A stretch of 64,000 bases of DNA, from positions 1,444,891 through 1,508,890 of the forward strand of contig NZ_MKFI01000001.1 of assembly GCF_001982635.1 (NCBI RefSeq), given 5' to 3'. Below, in pieces: positions 52,339 to 61,454 of this stretch. The position numbers and the translations under genes were made by a program. Under the pieces are notes generated by a model. It did not search any database, had not been told where the DNA came from, and saw nothing but the letters and a program-made list of their open reading frames with translations. The first letter of the stretch is position 1. Every line of letters begins with the position of its first letter. Source of the DNA: Bradyrhizobium mercantei. Lineage in GTDB: Bacteria > Pseudomonadota > Alphaproteobacteria > Rhizobiales > Xanthobacteraceae.

Positions 52339-53313
52339 ATGACCGATACAGTCCATTCACTCAGCACGAACGGATTGACGCCGAAGCGGCAAATCCAGCG
52401 CTGGTCGGATGCGCTCACTGACCTCTGCGGTCAGTTCGACGTCGATGCACTCGAGGGATCCTCGCTCGAGGGCCGGATCAATTTCACGACGGTGTCGCGG
52501 CTGAAGCTGTGCCAGATCGAGGCAAGCCAGCATCGCATCGCCCATACCATCTCGCGCATCAAACTGAGCGAGCACCCCTACATCAAGATCGTGTTCCAGA
52601 CCCACGGCGTCTCGCATTTCGAGCAGGACGGCCTGCACTTCGACATCATGCCGGGCGACTGCTTCGCCTACGACGTGTCGTGTCCGCACACGATCATCAG
52701 CCCGTCCCTGACGCGTCACGAGGTTGTCATCGTGCCGAAGGACCTGCTCAAGGAGCGCGGCTTCCAGCTCTCCAAGATGGCGCCGTGCAAACTGTCGGCA
52801 CGTAACGGCACCGGCCGCATCGCTTATGATTTCGTCCATGCGGCTTTCGGCGAGGCCCCGACGTTGACCCCGGTAAACGCGGTCGGCGTGGCCGATGCGC
52901 TGATCGACCTCTTGCTGCTGCCGCTGCGCGAAACCGGCGCCATGTTCGACCGCGGCAGCGCCGAGGCGACCTATGTGCGCGCCCAGGGCTTCATCCGCGA
53001 GCATTTGCGCGATCCCGATCTCTGCATCGACCGCATTTCCGCAGCGCTCGGCTGCTCGAAGCGCTATCTGCACATGCTGTTCAGCGATCGCGGCATGACG
53101 GTCAGCGACTACATCTGGAAGGCGCGCCTGCAGAATTGCCGGCAGGAGTTGGAATCCCAGAACGGCAAGACCATTACGGACGTCGCGTTCTCCTGGGGCT
53201 TCTCGAGTTCCTCGCATTTCAGCCGCGTCTTCCGGAAGTATTTCGGCATCGCGCCCTCCTCCGTCCACAAGGGTCTGCACGGCGGCATGCCGGTGGACGT
53301 GGTACTGGAATAG
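52339..53313 (+). CDS. AraC family regulator (divergent from xoxF)
   Basis: The 324-residue protein has a cupin-like N-terminal sensor half (IKIVFQTHGVSHFEQDGLHF and MPGDCFAYDVSCPHTI) and a C-terminal AraC DNA-binding domain (RISAALGCSKRYLHMLFSDR and DVAFSWGFSSSSHFSRVFRK). It faces xoxF across the shared intergenic region, so it is the probable regulator of the C1 operon. The start is not certain (ATG 52339 or GTG 52300); neither has a strong ribosome site. Confidence 0.87.
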   Translation: MTDTVHSLSTNGLTPKRQIQRWSDALTDLCGQFDVDALEGSSLEGRINFTTVSRLKLCQIEASQHRIAHTISRIKLSEHPYIKIVFQTHGVSHFEQDGLHFDIMPGDCFAYDVSCPHTIISPSLTRHEVVIVPKDLLKERGFQLSKMAPCKLSARNGTGRIAYDFVHAAFGEAPTLTPVNAVGVADALIDLLLLPLRETGAMFDRGSAEATYVRAQGFIREHLRDPDLCIDRISAALGCSKRYLHMLFSDRGMTVSDYIWKARLQNCRQELESQNGKTITDVAFSWGFSSSSHFSRVFRKYFGIAPSSVHKGLHGGMPVDVVLE

Positions 53314-53345
53314 CGCGTATCAGCCTGGCGTGCAGGCGTCGCGCC

Positions 53346-53750
53346 ATGCTGTCCGTCATCAACCTTTCTTCAATCAAGGCCTGGGCGCGCAACCTCAAGC
53401 GGGACAGTGTCGCGCTCTATCTCGCCTCGCGTGATCCGCGCGTGCCGTGGTACGCCAAGGCGCTTGCGGTCGCCGTCGCGGCCTATGCGCTCTCGCCGAT
53501 CGACCTGATTCCGGACTTCATCCCCGTCGTCGGCTATCTCGACGATCTGATCCTGCTGCCGCTCGGAATCTGGATTGCCATCTCGCTCGTTCCGGACGAG
53601 GTGATGGCGGAATGCCGCGCCAAGGCCGGCGACCTGCTGCAGCGTCCGACCAGCCGCGCCGGGATGATCGCGATCATCGTGCTCTGGATCGCCGGCGCGC
53701 TGGCGCTGGCGTGGATCGCCTTCACCTACTGGCTGAGGTCCGCGCCCTAG
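53346..53750 (+). CDS. DUF1232 (YkvA-like) membrane protein
   Basis: The 134-residue protein has the YkvA/DUF1232 motif: DPRVPWYAKALAVAVAAYAL then SPIDLIPDFIPVVGYLDDLI (about 57-75), followed by two more hydrophobic segments (LLPLGIWIAISLVP and AIIVLWIAGALALAWIAFTY). The role of the family is unknown. It ends in a four-base overlap with the convergent kinase gene. Confidence 0.85.
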   Translation: MLSVINLSSIKAWARNLKRDSVALYLASRDPRVPWYAKALAVAVAAYALSPIDLIPDFIPVVGYLDDLILLPLGIWIAISLVPDEVMAECRAKAGDLLQRPTSRAGMIAIIVLWIAGALALAWIAFTYWLRSAP

Positions 53751-55111
53751 GCTGGCGCGGCCTTCGGCACCAGCGCCTCGACCGTCACGCCATCATCGCT
53801 GGAATTGATGTTGAGGGTGCCGCCAAGCGCGAGGATCCGTTCCTGCATGCCGGTCAGACCGCGGCCAAGCCGGTGATCCCTGAGCAGGCCGCGGCCGTTG
53901 TCGCGCACCCTCACCAGCGCGCAGCCGCGGCTGCCGCGCAGGCCGGTCTGCCGCTCCGCGGGTTCGATCGTGATATCGACCGCCGTCGCGCCGGCGTGGC
54001 GGAACACATTGGTGAGCGCTTCCTGGACGATGCGATAGATCGTCAGGTCGGCCATCTCGCCGGTATCGCCGAGCTCGGGCGATACGTTGCTCTCGATCTC
54101 CACCTCCGGGTGAGTTTCGCTCCACATCCGCACCAGCGCGCCGAGCGCTTCCCTGAGCCCGAGTTCGGCCAATCCCACCGGCCGCAATCGCTCCAGGATG
54201 CGTCGGGTGAACTGCTGCAGCGCATTGACCTGCTCGAGGATGGCGTTGCCGTGCTTGCGCAGTGCCGCGGGATCGGGCCGCTCGACCTCCGACAGCCGGG
54301 TCAACGCGCCGGCATGCGCGCGCAGCGCGAACAAATAAGGCCCGAACTCATCGTGCAATTCGCGCGCGATTTCCTTGCGCTCGGAATCCTGCAGCGACAC
54401 CGCACGTTCGGCCAGCTGCCGCTTGCTGTCGACGGCCTCACCCAGCGTCGCCGCCAAATGGTTCAGTTTGGCACAGATCGCGGCCAATTCCGGCGACCCG
54501 CCGGGCTCGACGCGGGCATCGTAATCGCCGGCTTCAATGCTGATCATCGCCTGCGACAGCGCCTCCAGCGGCGCAAGCGCGCGGCCGACCACCAGCATGG
54601 TGACCAGAAGCAGCGCGATCGCGATCGCGGAGCCGACCTCGAGCTGGGTGACGATGCCATCCCAGATCTCGGCGATTTCATCGTCGGGATGCGAGGTGAT
54701 GACAAGCGATTGCGGCTTGCCGTGAACCGAGATCGGCACCCGCACCGAGGTCTGCTCGGGATGGACCAGCGCGACGAACCACTCCGGCGGCGCGCGCAAA
54801 TCGCCGGCGCTCTCGGGTCGCCCGGTAGACTTTGCGATCGCGCCGTTCTGCCGCGTGATGCTGACATGACGCAGCCGGCTCAGGTCCTGGACGATCTGGT
54901 CGAGCCGCGCATCCGGATCCGGCGCTTCGTCCAGACCGGCCACGATCGTCGCTACGAACTCGCGTGCCAGCCGGATAACGCTTTGATCTTCTGCCTGAAC
55001 ACGAGGTCCCGCCTCCAGCACTAGCCGTGCGATATTGATGCCCAACCCGAGCGCCAAAATCAGCGCCAGCAGCAGGTTGATCCGTGCGCGCAAGGATAGC
55101 TTTTGCCACAT
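53747..55111 (-). CDS. NarL-type sensor histidine kinase (FlhS-like)
   Basis: The 454-residue kinase has an N-terminal membrane helix (9-31), a sensor region, a second helix (158-180), HAMP, then the HisKA_3 motif SERKEIARELHDEFG (His253) and an ATPase domain (VQEALTNVFRHAGA and GRGLTGMQERI). It is divergent from a LuxR-type response regulator (55290). This pair next to adhC/fghA resembles the Paracoccus FlhS-FlhR system, which controls formaldehyde and methylamine/methanol oxidation genes; the symbol is not proven. The ATG at 55111 follows GGGGGC. Confidence 0.88.
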   Translation of the reverse strand: MWQKLSLRARINLLLALILALGLGINIARLVLEAGPRVQAEDQSVIRLAREFVATIVAGLDEAPDPDARLDQIVQDLSRLRHVSITRQNGAIAKSTGRPESAGDLRAPPEWFVALVHPEQTSVRVPISVHGKPQSLVITSHPDDEIAEIWDGIVTQLEVGSAIAIALLLVTMLVVGRALAPLEALSQAMISIEAGDYDARVEPGGSPELAAICAKLNHLAATLGEAVDSKRQLAERAVSLQDSERKEIARELHDEFGPYLFALRAHAGALTRLSEVERPDPAALRKHGNAILEQVNALQQFTRRILERLRPVGLAELGLREALGALVRMWSETHPEVEIESNVSPELGDTGEMADLTIYRIVQEALTNVFRHAGATAVDITIEPAERQTGLRGSRGCALVRVRDNGRGLLRDHRLGRGLTGMQERILALGGTLNINSSDDGVTVEALVPKAAPA

Positions 55112-55289
55112 GACGTTGCCCCCGACCGCGATCCCTCCTCTGAGAGGATCGTTGACAGCCAAATTTGCCCGGCTATCTAATCGCACCCTATCGCAATCTC
55201 GCGCGAGCTGCACAACCGGTCGGAACCGAGCTGTTCTTCGCGCAAACCGACATGATGATGAGTGAATCGAAGGTCGCCGGAACAACGCC

Positions 55290-55910
55290 ATGCGCATTCT
55301 GATCGTTGATGATCATCCCATCGTTGCCTCCGGTTGTCGCACCGTGTTCGCTGACGATCCCGAGATCACGCTGCTCGAAGCCGCGGACGCCGAAAGCGGC
55401 GAGCGGGCCTTCGTTGCGGAAAAGCCCGATCTCTGCGTCATCGACATCAACCTGCCGACGGTCTCGGGCTTCGAGCTGGCGCGCCGCATCCTGTCCCACG
55501 ATGCATCGGCGCGCCTCATCATGTTCAGCATGAACGACGACCCGGTGTTTGCCGCTCGCGCCATCGACATCGGCGCCAAGGGCTACGTCTCGAAGACCGG
55601 CGATCCCAACGATCTTGTGGAGGCGGTGCGCGAAGTCGGCAATGGCGGCGTCTATCTGCCGCCCGCGATCGCGCGTAACGTCGCCTTTGCGCGGCCGGGC
55701 TTTGCGCAGAATCCGCTGTCCAAGCTCACCTCGCGCGAGATGGAGATCCTGCGCCTGCTCAGTTCCGGCAAGAGCCTGTCGGAGATCGCCTGGCTGGTGC
55801 ATTCGTCATACAAGACGGTCGCGAATACGTCATCGATCATGCGCCAGAAGCTTGGCGTGCGCACCTCGGCAGAGCTGGTGCGCCTGGCGATCGAGAGCGG
55901 CGTCGCCTGA
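55290..55910 (+). CDS. LuxR-family response regulator (FlhR-like)
   Basis: The 206-residue protein has a receiver domain (VDDHPIV, phospho-Asp52 in CVIDINLPTVSG, Lys in YVSKTGDP) and a C-terminal LuxR helix-turn-helix (LTSREMEILRLLSSGKSLSE, YKTVANTSSIMRQKLGVRT). It pairs with the divergent kinase and lies 30 bases before fghA, with which it probably forms one unit. By analogy with FlhR it may activate the C1 genes (inference). Confidence 0.9.
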   Translation: MRILIVDDHPIVASGCRTVFADDPEITLLEAADAESGERAFVAEKPDLCVIDINLPTVSGFELARRILSHDASARLIMFSMNDDPVFAARAIDIGAKGYVSKTGDPNDLVEAVREVGNGGVYLPPAIARNVAFARPGFAQNPLSKLTSREMEILRLLSSGKSLSEIAWLVHSSYKTVANTSSIMRQKLGVRTSAELVRLAIESGVA

Positions 55911-55940
55911 CGCAGCGCTCCAACCGAGAGGAATACGACA

Positions 55941-56780
55941 ATGCAGATGGTTTCCCAGAACAAGTCGCATGGCGGCACGCAAGGCGTCTATCGGCATCCA
56001 AGCCGCGAGACCAAGACCGACATGACGTTCTCGGTGTTCGTTCCCGAGCACACGGCCGGCGCCAAATTGCCAGTCGTGACCTATCTGTCGGGCCTGACCT
56101 GCACCCACGCCAACGTCACCGAGAAGGGTGAATTCCGCCAGGCCTGCGCCGAGCTCGGCCTGATCTTCGTCGCGCCCGACACCAGCCCGCGCGGGGAAGG
56201 CGTCCCCGGCGATCCCGCCAATTCCTACGATTTCGGCCTCGGCGCCGGCTTCTATGTCGATGCGACGGAGCAGCCGTTCGCGGCCAATTACCGGATGTGG
56301 AGCTACGTGATCGAGGAATTGCCGAAGCTGATCGCCGAACAATTCCCGGTCGACACGGCGCGGCAATCGATACTCGGTCATTCCATGGGCGGCCATGGCG
56401 CGCTGACGGTTGCGCTGCGCCACCCCGATCGCTATCGCGCGGCGAGCGCATTTGCGCCGATCGTGGCGCCGTCGCAGGTGCCGTGGGGCAACAAGGCGCT
56501 CGGCGGCTATCTCGGCAGCAACAAACAGGCGTGGCGCAAGCACGACGCGGTGGCATTGATCGAGGACGGCGCCCGCTTCCCCGACCTGCTGGTCGATTAC
56601 GGCGATGCCGACGGATTTCTCACCGAGCAGTTGCGGCCCGAGTTGCTGAAGGCCGCCTGCGAGAAGGCCAACATTCCACTCACCCTGCGGCGTCAACCCG
56701 GCTACGACCACAGCTATTACTTCATCTCGACCTTCATGGCCGATCACCTGCGCTGGCACGCCGCACGGCTGAAGGCGTGA
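55941..56780 (+). CDS. fghA: S-formylglutathione hydrolase
   Basis: The 279-residue esterase D family protein has LSGLTCTHANVTEKGEFRQA (about 49-68), the nucleophile Ser148 in GHSMGGHG, DDFLTEQ-like Asp (YGDADGFLTEQ) and catalytic His in RQPGYDHSYYFI. It splits S-formylglutathione to formate and glutathione, completing the glutathione-linked formaldehyde route with Gfa and the class III ADH at 47.7-49.5 kb. Paracoccus calls it fghA. Confidence 0.94.
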   Translation: MQMVSQNKSHGGTQGVYRHPSRETKTDMTFSVFVPEHTAGAKLPVVTYLSGLTCTHANVTEKGEFRQACAELGLIFVAPDTSPRGEGVPGDPANSYDFGLGAGFYVDATEQPFAANYRMWSYVIEELPKLIAEQFPVDTARQSILGHSMGGHGALTVALRHPDRYRAASAFAPIVAPSQVPWGNKALGGYLGSNKQAWRKHDAVALIEDGARFPDLLVDYGDADGFLTEQLRPELLKAACEKANIPLTLRRQPGYDHSYYFISTFMADHLRWHAARLKA

Positions 56781-56811
56781 CGCCTCGCGCGGCGATCGCA
56801 CCAGTCGATCC

Positions 56812-56937
56812 CCGTCACCCTGAGGAGACCGCGCAGCGGCCGTCTCGAAGGGTCGACGGGCCCGACTTTCTCCGCGCGGCTGTAGCCGGGCCGATCCATC
56901 CTTCGAGGCTCGCTTCGCTCGCGCCTCAGGATGACGG
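56812..56937. repeat. Long inverted repeat after fghA
   Basis: The left end CCGTCACCCTGAGGAG and CGTCTCGAAGG, and the right end CCTTCGAGGC...CCTCAGGATGACGG, form a long imperfect hairpin. Units of this type are scattered in Bradyrhizobium intergenic DNA. It could end the fghA and 56958-57473 transcripts, which converge on it. Confidence 0.75.
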
Positions 56938-56957
56938 AGAAAATCTGTGCACGCACG

Positions 56958-57473
56958 CTACCTTGCTTGCGGCGCGCCGTAGTTCGGCGCGAGCAGGCGG
57001 TTGCGCACGAGGTAATCGGTGGCGCGCGACCAGGATTCGTCGGTATTGCCGCGCATGTCGGCGCTGGCCGCGGCGACCAATTGCCCGGTGTGCACGTCGC
57101 GCAGATAGAGATTGATGTTGAGGATGAGGTTGGAGACCTTCTGCACCACGCCTGTCATCGCAAGGTCAGCCCCGAGTTCGCCGGCCAGTTTCACATCGCA
57201 TCCGCCGCAGGCCTGAAGATTGCTGCCGTGCGCCGCAGCATTGACTGGCGAGATATCGAGCACACGGAACTTGCCTGAATCGGCGAGCTCCTTGCGCACC
57301 TGATCGCCGGTCCGGAGCAGCCGCGCCTGCTCGTCGGTCCGCGGTCCGTTCACCTCGCCTTGCAAGCTGGTGTCGATCATCTCGAGGTCGAACACCGCAA
57401 GCTTGGGCGGTTCGGCGCGCGCTGCCGCAGACACCAACAGCAAAGATACGGCGAAAGCAAACGCTGATCTCAT
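56958..57473 (-). CDS. DUF2380/DUF3280 family secreted protein
   Basis: The 171-residue protein has a signal peptide (MRSAFAFAVSLLLVSAAARA) and the family core: PKLAVFDLEMIDTSLQGEVN, LADSGKFRVLDISPV and GADLAMTGVVQKVSNLILNI, with CGGCD between. The fold resembles proteins that assemble with outer-membrane components (TolB N-terminal-like). It is often found near PQQ-linked alcohol oxidation genes, as here, and it faces the binding-protein gene at 57633. Confidence 0.8.
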   Translation of the reverse strand: MRSAFAFAVSLLLVSAAARAEPPKLAVFDLEMIDTSLQGEVNGPRTDEQARLLRTGDQVRKELADSGKFRVLDISPVNAAAHGSNLQACGGCDVKLAGELGADLAMTGVVQKVSNLILNINLYLRDVHTGQLVAAASADMRGNTDESWSRATDYLVRNRLLAPNYGAPQAR

Positions 57474-57632
57474 GATTGTGAACCAATCGAAATTTGTAAC
57501 CTCGCAACGACAAAAAGCGGGGTTGCAAGCCAGGCCAATTCCGGCATCTTGCACGTCAACGCAAGGCAAGAAAAGCGGAAGCCCGCCTTTCGACAACGCC
57601 ATGCCCGGTGAAGAATGACTGCGGGAGGAATT

Positions 57633-58814
57633 ATGTTCCGATGGCTGATCGGCACGATCGCGCTCAGCATGATGGCGTCCGGAGCGCTGGCGGCTGATCC
57701 CGTCGAGATCCATATCGGCTATCTCGGTCATGCCGGCGTCAAATCGACGCTCTCGCTGGTCCAGCAACCGGCCGACAATGACGGGATCGCCGGCGCGCGG
57801 CTTGCGATCGAGGACAACAATACAACCGGGAAATTCCTCAACCAGCGCTTCACGCTCGACGAGGTCAAGGTCAAGGACAGCGACGATGTCGCCAAGATCG
57901 CGACCGATCTCGCCGCCCATAACGACTATATCATCACCGACCTGCCCGCCGATGCCCTGCTCAAGGTCGCCGATGCCTTGCGCGACCGCGGCACTGTGCT
58001 GCTGAACGCGGGTGCGATCGACGATCGGCTGCGCGAGCAGGATTGCCGCGGCAATGTCATCCACGTCGCGCCGACCCGCTCGATGCTGGCGGACGCGCTC
58101 GGCCAGTATCTGGTGTGGAAGCAGTGGAAGCGCTGGCTGCTGGTGAGCGGCTCGCACGATCAGGACAAGCTTTACGCCGACGCGCTGCGCCGCGCCGCCA
58201 CGCGTTTCGGCGCCAAGATCGTGCAGGAGCGGACATTCGAGGACACCGGCGGCGCACGCCGCACCGACTCTGGCGTGACGCTGATCCAGCGCCAGATGCC
58301 GGTGTTCACGCAGCAGGCCCCGGCTTACGACGTGCTCGTCGCCGCCGACGAGAGCGAGGTGTTCGCGAACTACCTGCCTTACCGCACCTGGGACCCGCGG
58401 CCCGTGGCGGGTTCGGCCGGCCTGGTGCCGACCAGCTGGGACGCCGCGCATGATCAATGGGGCGCCGTCCAGATCCAGAACCGCTTCGTCAAGCTGAACA
58501 TGCGCCGCATGACGGCGCTCGACATGCAGGCCTGGACCGCGGCGCGCATGATCGGCGAAGCCACTTCGCGAACCAATTCGGGCGATCCCAAGAAGGTCAT
58601 CGCCTTCCTCAAGAGCCCGGATTTCTCGATCGCCGCCTTCAAGGGCACGCGGTTGACCCTGCGAGACTGGAATCTGCAGCTCCGCCAACCGATCCTGCTG
58701 GCCGATGGTCGTATGGTCGTTTCGGTCTCGCCGCAGGAAGGTTTCCTGCATCAGGTCTCCGAACTCGACACGCTCGGTGTTGACCGGCCTGAAACGAAAT
58801 GCAAGCTGCAGTGA
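57633..58814 (+). CDS. PQQ-dependent catabolism-associated ABC substrate-binding protein
   Basis: The 393-residue protein has a signal peptide (cut after ALAA) and the Liv-type binding fold adapted to this family: IHIGYLGHAGVKSTLSLVQQ, ARLAIEDNNTTGKFLNQRFT and DYIITDLPADALLKVADALR. The family is found with PQQ alcohol dehydrogenases, beta-propeller and ABC genes, all in order here. GGGAGGAATT precedes the ATG at 57633. The ligand is unknown; its role is linked to quinoprotein use, not to amino acids. Confidence 0.88.
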   Translation: MFRWLIGTIALSMMASGALAADPVEIHIGYLGHAGVKSTLSLVQQPADNDGIAGARLAIEDNNTTGKFLNQRFTLDEVKVKDSDDVAKIATDLAAHNDYIITDLPADALLKVADALRDRGTVLLNAGAIDDRLREQDCRGNVIHVAPTRSMLADALGQYLVWKQWKRWLLVSGSHDQDKLYADALRRAATRFGAKIVQERTFEDTGGARRTDSGVTLIQRQMPVFTQQAPAYDVLVAADESEVFANYLPYRTWDPRPVAGSAGLVPTSWDAAHDQWGAVQIQNRFVKLNMRRMTALDMQAWTAARMIGEATSRTNSGDPKKVIAFLKSPDFSIAAFKGTRLTLRDWNLQLRQPILLADGRMVVSVSPQEGFLHQVSELDTLGVDRPETKCKLQ

Positions 58815-58828
58815 GGGAGATGAAACGC

Positions 58829-59797
58829 ATGTGGCGCCGCTGTCTGTTGACCGGGATGCTCGTTTGGCTTGCCGCGACACCGGCGTCCGCCTTCGTTGCC
58901 TATGTCTCCAACGAGAAAGGCAACACCGTCACGGTGATCGACACCAATAGCTGGACGGTGACAAAGACCATCAAGGTCGGCCAGCGGCCGCGCGGCATCG
59001 AGTTCTCGCGCGACGGCAAGTTCGTGATGGTCGCGGTCGGCGACGACGACACCATCCAGGTGATCGACACCAAGACGCAGGAGATCGTCGACACCCTGCC
59101 CTCCGGCCCCGACCCCGAATTGTTCACGCAGGATGCCGCCGGCAAGACCATGTATGTCGCCAACGAGAACGACAACACGGTCACCGTGATCGATCTCGAA
59201 AAGCGCGCCCGCATCGGCGACATCCAGGTCGGCGTCGAGCCCGAGGGCATGACGATCAGCCCGGACGGCAAGATCCTGATCAACACGTCCGAAACCACCA
59301 ACATGGCGCATTTCATCGACACCACGACGCGCCAGATCGTCGCCAACGTGCTGGTCGATTCGCGGCCACGCTTCGCCCAGTTCAAGCATGACGGCTCCGA
59401 GTTGTGGGTCTCCTCCGAGATCGGCGGCACCGTCTCGATCATCGATCCAGTCAAGCACGTGGTGACCGGCAAAGTCACCTTCGAAATCCCGGGACTGCGC
59501 AACGAGGCAATCCAGCCGGTCGGCATCGGCATGACCAAGGACGACAAGATCGCGTTCGTCGCGCTGGGCCCGGCGAACCGGGTCGCGGTGGTCGATGCCA
59601 CGACCCACAAGGTGCTCAAATATCTCCTGGTCGGCCAGCGGGTCTGGCACATGGATTTCACCCCGGACGAAAAATATCTGATGGTCACCAACGGCGTCTC
59701 CAACGATGTCTCGGTGATCGATATCGCCTCCCAGAAGGTGATCAAGACCATTCAGGTCGGCGAATTGCCCTGGGGGATCACGATCGCGCAGCCATGA
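58829..59797 (+). CDS. PQQ-dependent catabolism-associated beta-propeller protein
   Basis: The 322-residue protein has a signal peptide (cut near ASA) and about seven YVTN-type beta-propeller repeats (AYVSNEKGNTVTVIDTNSWT, MYVANENDNTVTVIDLEKRA, YLMVTNGVSNDVSVIDIASQ). Family members accompany PQQ alcohol oxidation systems; a scaffold or ligand role is likely. GAGGGAG nine bases upstream favours the ATG at 58829 over 58820. It overlaps the binding-protein gene's end region only by spacing and is coupled to the ATPase (ATGA). Confidence 0.9.
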   Translation: MWRRCLLTGMLVWLAATPASAFVAYVSNEKGNTVTVIDTNSWTVTKTIKVGQRPRGIEFSRDGKFVMVAVGDDDTIQVIDTKTQEIVDTLPSGPDPELFTQDAAGKTMYVANENDNTVTVIDLEKRARIGDIQVGVEPEGMTISPDGKILINTSETTNMAHFIDTTTRQIVANVLVDSRPRFAQFKHDGSELWVSSEIGGTVSIIDPVKHVVTGKVTFEIPGLRNEAIQPVGIGMTKDDKIAFVALGPANRVAVVDATTHKVLKYLLVGQRVWHMDFTPDEKYLMVTNGVSNDVSVIDIASQKVIKTIQVGELPWGITIAQP

Positions 59798-60609
59798 CCG
59801 CAACCGACGCCCATATCGCGAACGAGCCCTCGCCGGACGCAGGTCCCACAGCGGCGGTGCAGCCGGCGCTGTCGATCGGCAATGTCAGCCACAGCTACGG
59901 CCCGCGCCGCGCCCTGATCGATGTCAACTTCACCGTCGCACCGGCGAGCTTCACCGCATTGCTCGGCCTCAACGGCGCCGGCAAGAGTACGCTGTTCTCG
60001 CTGGTGACGCGGCTGTTCGGCATCCAGAACGGCCAGATCAAGATCTTCGGCCACGACATCAGCCGGACGCCCGGTGAAGCGCTGCGGCTGATGGGCGTCG
60101 TGTTCCAGCCGCGCACGCTCGACCTCGACCTCTCGCTGACGCAGAACCTGTTGTATCACGCCGCGCTGCACGGCATCTCCAGGCGCGAGGCGCGGACGCG
60201 CAGCGCCGAGGTGCTCGGCCGCATCGGCCTTGCCGACCGCGCGGCCAGCAAGGTGCGCGATCTCTCGGGCGGCCAGATGCGGCGGCTCGAGATCGCCCGC
60301 GCGCTGCTGCACCGTCCCCGGCTGCTGCTGCTCGACGAGGCGACCGTCGGGCTTGACGTCAAGGCGCGCGCCGACATTCTCGACCATGTCCGGCAGCTCG
60401 TCACCGAACAGGGCATCGGCGTGCTCTGGGCGACGCATCTGTTCGACGAGATCATGCCGGGCGACGACCTTGTCGTGCTGCATCAGGGCCGGATGCTGGC
60501 GCATGGCCCGATGTCGCGCGTGATCACTGATGCCGGCGCGCAGGACGTCAACACCGCGTTCATGCGCCTGACCGGAACGGCAACCCTCACCGGAAAGCCG
60601 CCAACATGA
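59794..60609 (+). CDS. ABC transporter ATPase, PQQ-associated
   Basis: The 271-residue ATPase has Walker A GLNGAGKST, the signature LSGGQMRRLEIARAL and Walker B LLLLDEATVGLD, after a variable N-terminal tail (TATDAHIANEPSPDAGPTAA). The H-loop is VLWATHLFDEI. It drives the permease that follows (overlap ATGA). Systems of this set may move a small molecule needed by, or made by, quinoprotein alcohol oxidation. Confidence 0.92.
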   Translation: MTATDAHIANEPSPDAGPTAAVQPALSIGNVSHSYGPRRALIDVNFTVAPASFTALLGLNGAGKSTLFSLVTRLFGIQNGQIKIFGHDISRTPGEALRLMGVVFQPRTLDLDLSLTQNLLYHAALHGISRREARTRSAEVLGRIGLADRAASKVRDLSGGQMRRLEIARALLHRPRLLLLDEATVGLDVKARADILDHVRQLVTEQGIGVLWATHLFDEIMPGDDLVVLHQGRMLAHGPMSRVITDAGAQDVNTAFMRLTGTATLTGKPPT

Positions 60610-61454
60610 GCAGCACGACGGTCACACCCGAGCGCAGCGGCTTCTCGCTGTCCGAATACATCGTCTGCCTGAACGGCATCGTATGGCGCGAGGCGCTGCG
60701 CTTCCTGCATCAGCGCGAACGTTTCGTCTCGGCGTTGGTCAGGCCGCTGGTCTGGCTGTTCATCTTCGCGGCCGGCTTCCGCCAGGTACTCGGCATCTCG
60801 ATCATCCCGCCCTATGAGACCTACATCCTCTACGAGGTCTATATCGCGCCCGGCCTGATGGCGATGATCCAGCTGTTCAACGGCATGCAATCCTCGCTGT
60901 CGATGGTCTATGACCGCGAGATGGGCAACATGCGCACGCTGCTGGTCAGCCCGCTGCCGCGCGGCTATCTGCTGTTCTGCAAACTGCTCGCCGGCACGGC
61001 GGTGTCGCTGCTGCAGGTCTACGCGTTCCTGCTGATCGCGTGGTTCTGGGACATCACGCCGCCGACCATCGGCTACCTCACCGTGCTTCCGGCGCTGGTG
61101 CTGTCGGGCCTGATGCTCGGCGCATTGGGCATGCTGATCTCGGCCAGCATCAAGCAGTTGGAAAATTTCGCCGGCGTGATGAACTTTGTGATCTTCCCGA
61201 TGTTCTTCGCTTCGTCGGCCCTCTATCCGCTCTGGCGGGTGCAAGAAGGCAGCCCAATGCTGTACTATGTCTGCCAATGCAATCCGTTCACGCATGCGGT
61301 GGAGCTGATCCGGTTTGCGTTGTACGGCAAGATGAACTGGGTTTCGCTCGCGGTGGTCGGCGGGTGCACGGTGGTGTTCATGATCGGCGCGATCCTGGCT
61401 TACGATCCATCGCGCGGCCTAGTGCGCCGCGGACCCGGCGGAGGCGAGGCATGA
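60606..61454 (+). CDS. ABC transporter permease (ABC-2 type), PQQ-associated
   Basis: The 282-residue permease has about six helices and the ABC-2 pattern (FVSALVRPLVWLFIFAAGFR, MVYDREMGNMRTLLVSPLPR, LLFCKLLAGTAVSLLQVYAF). It belongs to the exporter-like ABC-2 class. Its start overlaps the ATPase gene and its stop overlaps the next start (ATGA), so all are coupled. Confidence 0.9.
   Translation: MSSTTVTPERSGFSLSEYIVCLNGIVWREALRFLHQRERFVSALVRPLVWLFIFAAGFRQVLGISIIPPYETYILYEVYIAPGLMAMIQLFNGMQSSLSMVYDREMGNMRTLLVSPLPRGYLLFCKLLAGTAVSLLQVYAFLLIAWFWDITPPTIGYLTVLPALVLSGLMLGALGMLISASIKQLENFAGVMNFVIFPMFFASSALYPLWRVQEGSPMLYYVCQCNPFTHAVELIRFALYGKMNWVSLAVVGGCTVVFMIGAILAYDPSRGLVRRGPGGGEA

Noticed and set aside
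56958..58880. A long open frame on the minus strand opposite the PQQ-ABC binding-protein gene
   Set aside because: Only its last 171 codons are a real secreted protein (DUF2380/3280-like). The rest is antisense to the binding-protein gene, has no ribosome site and shows no family-like sequence.
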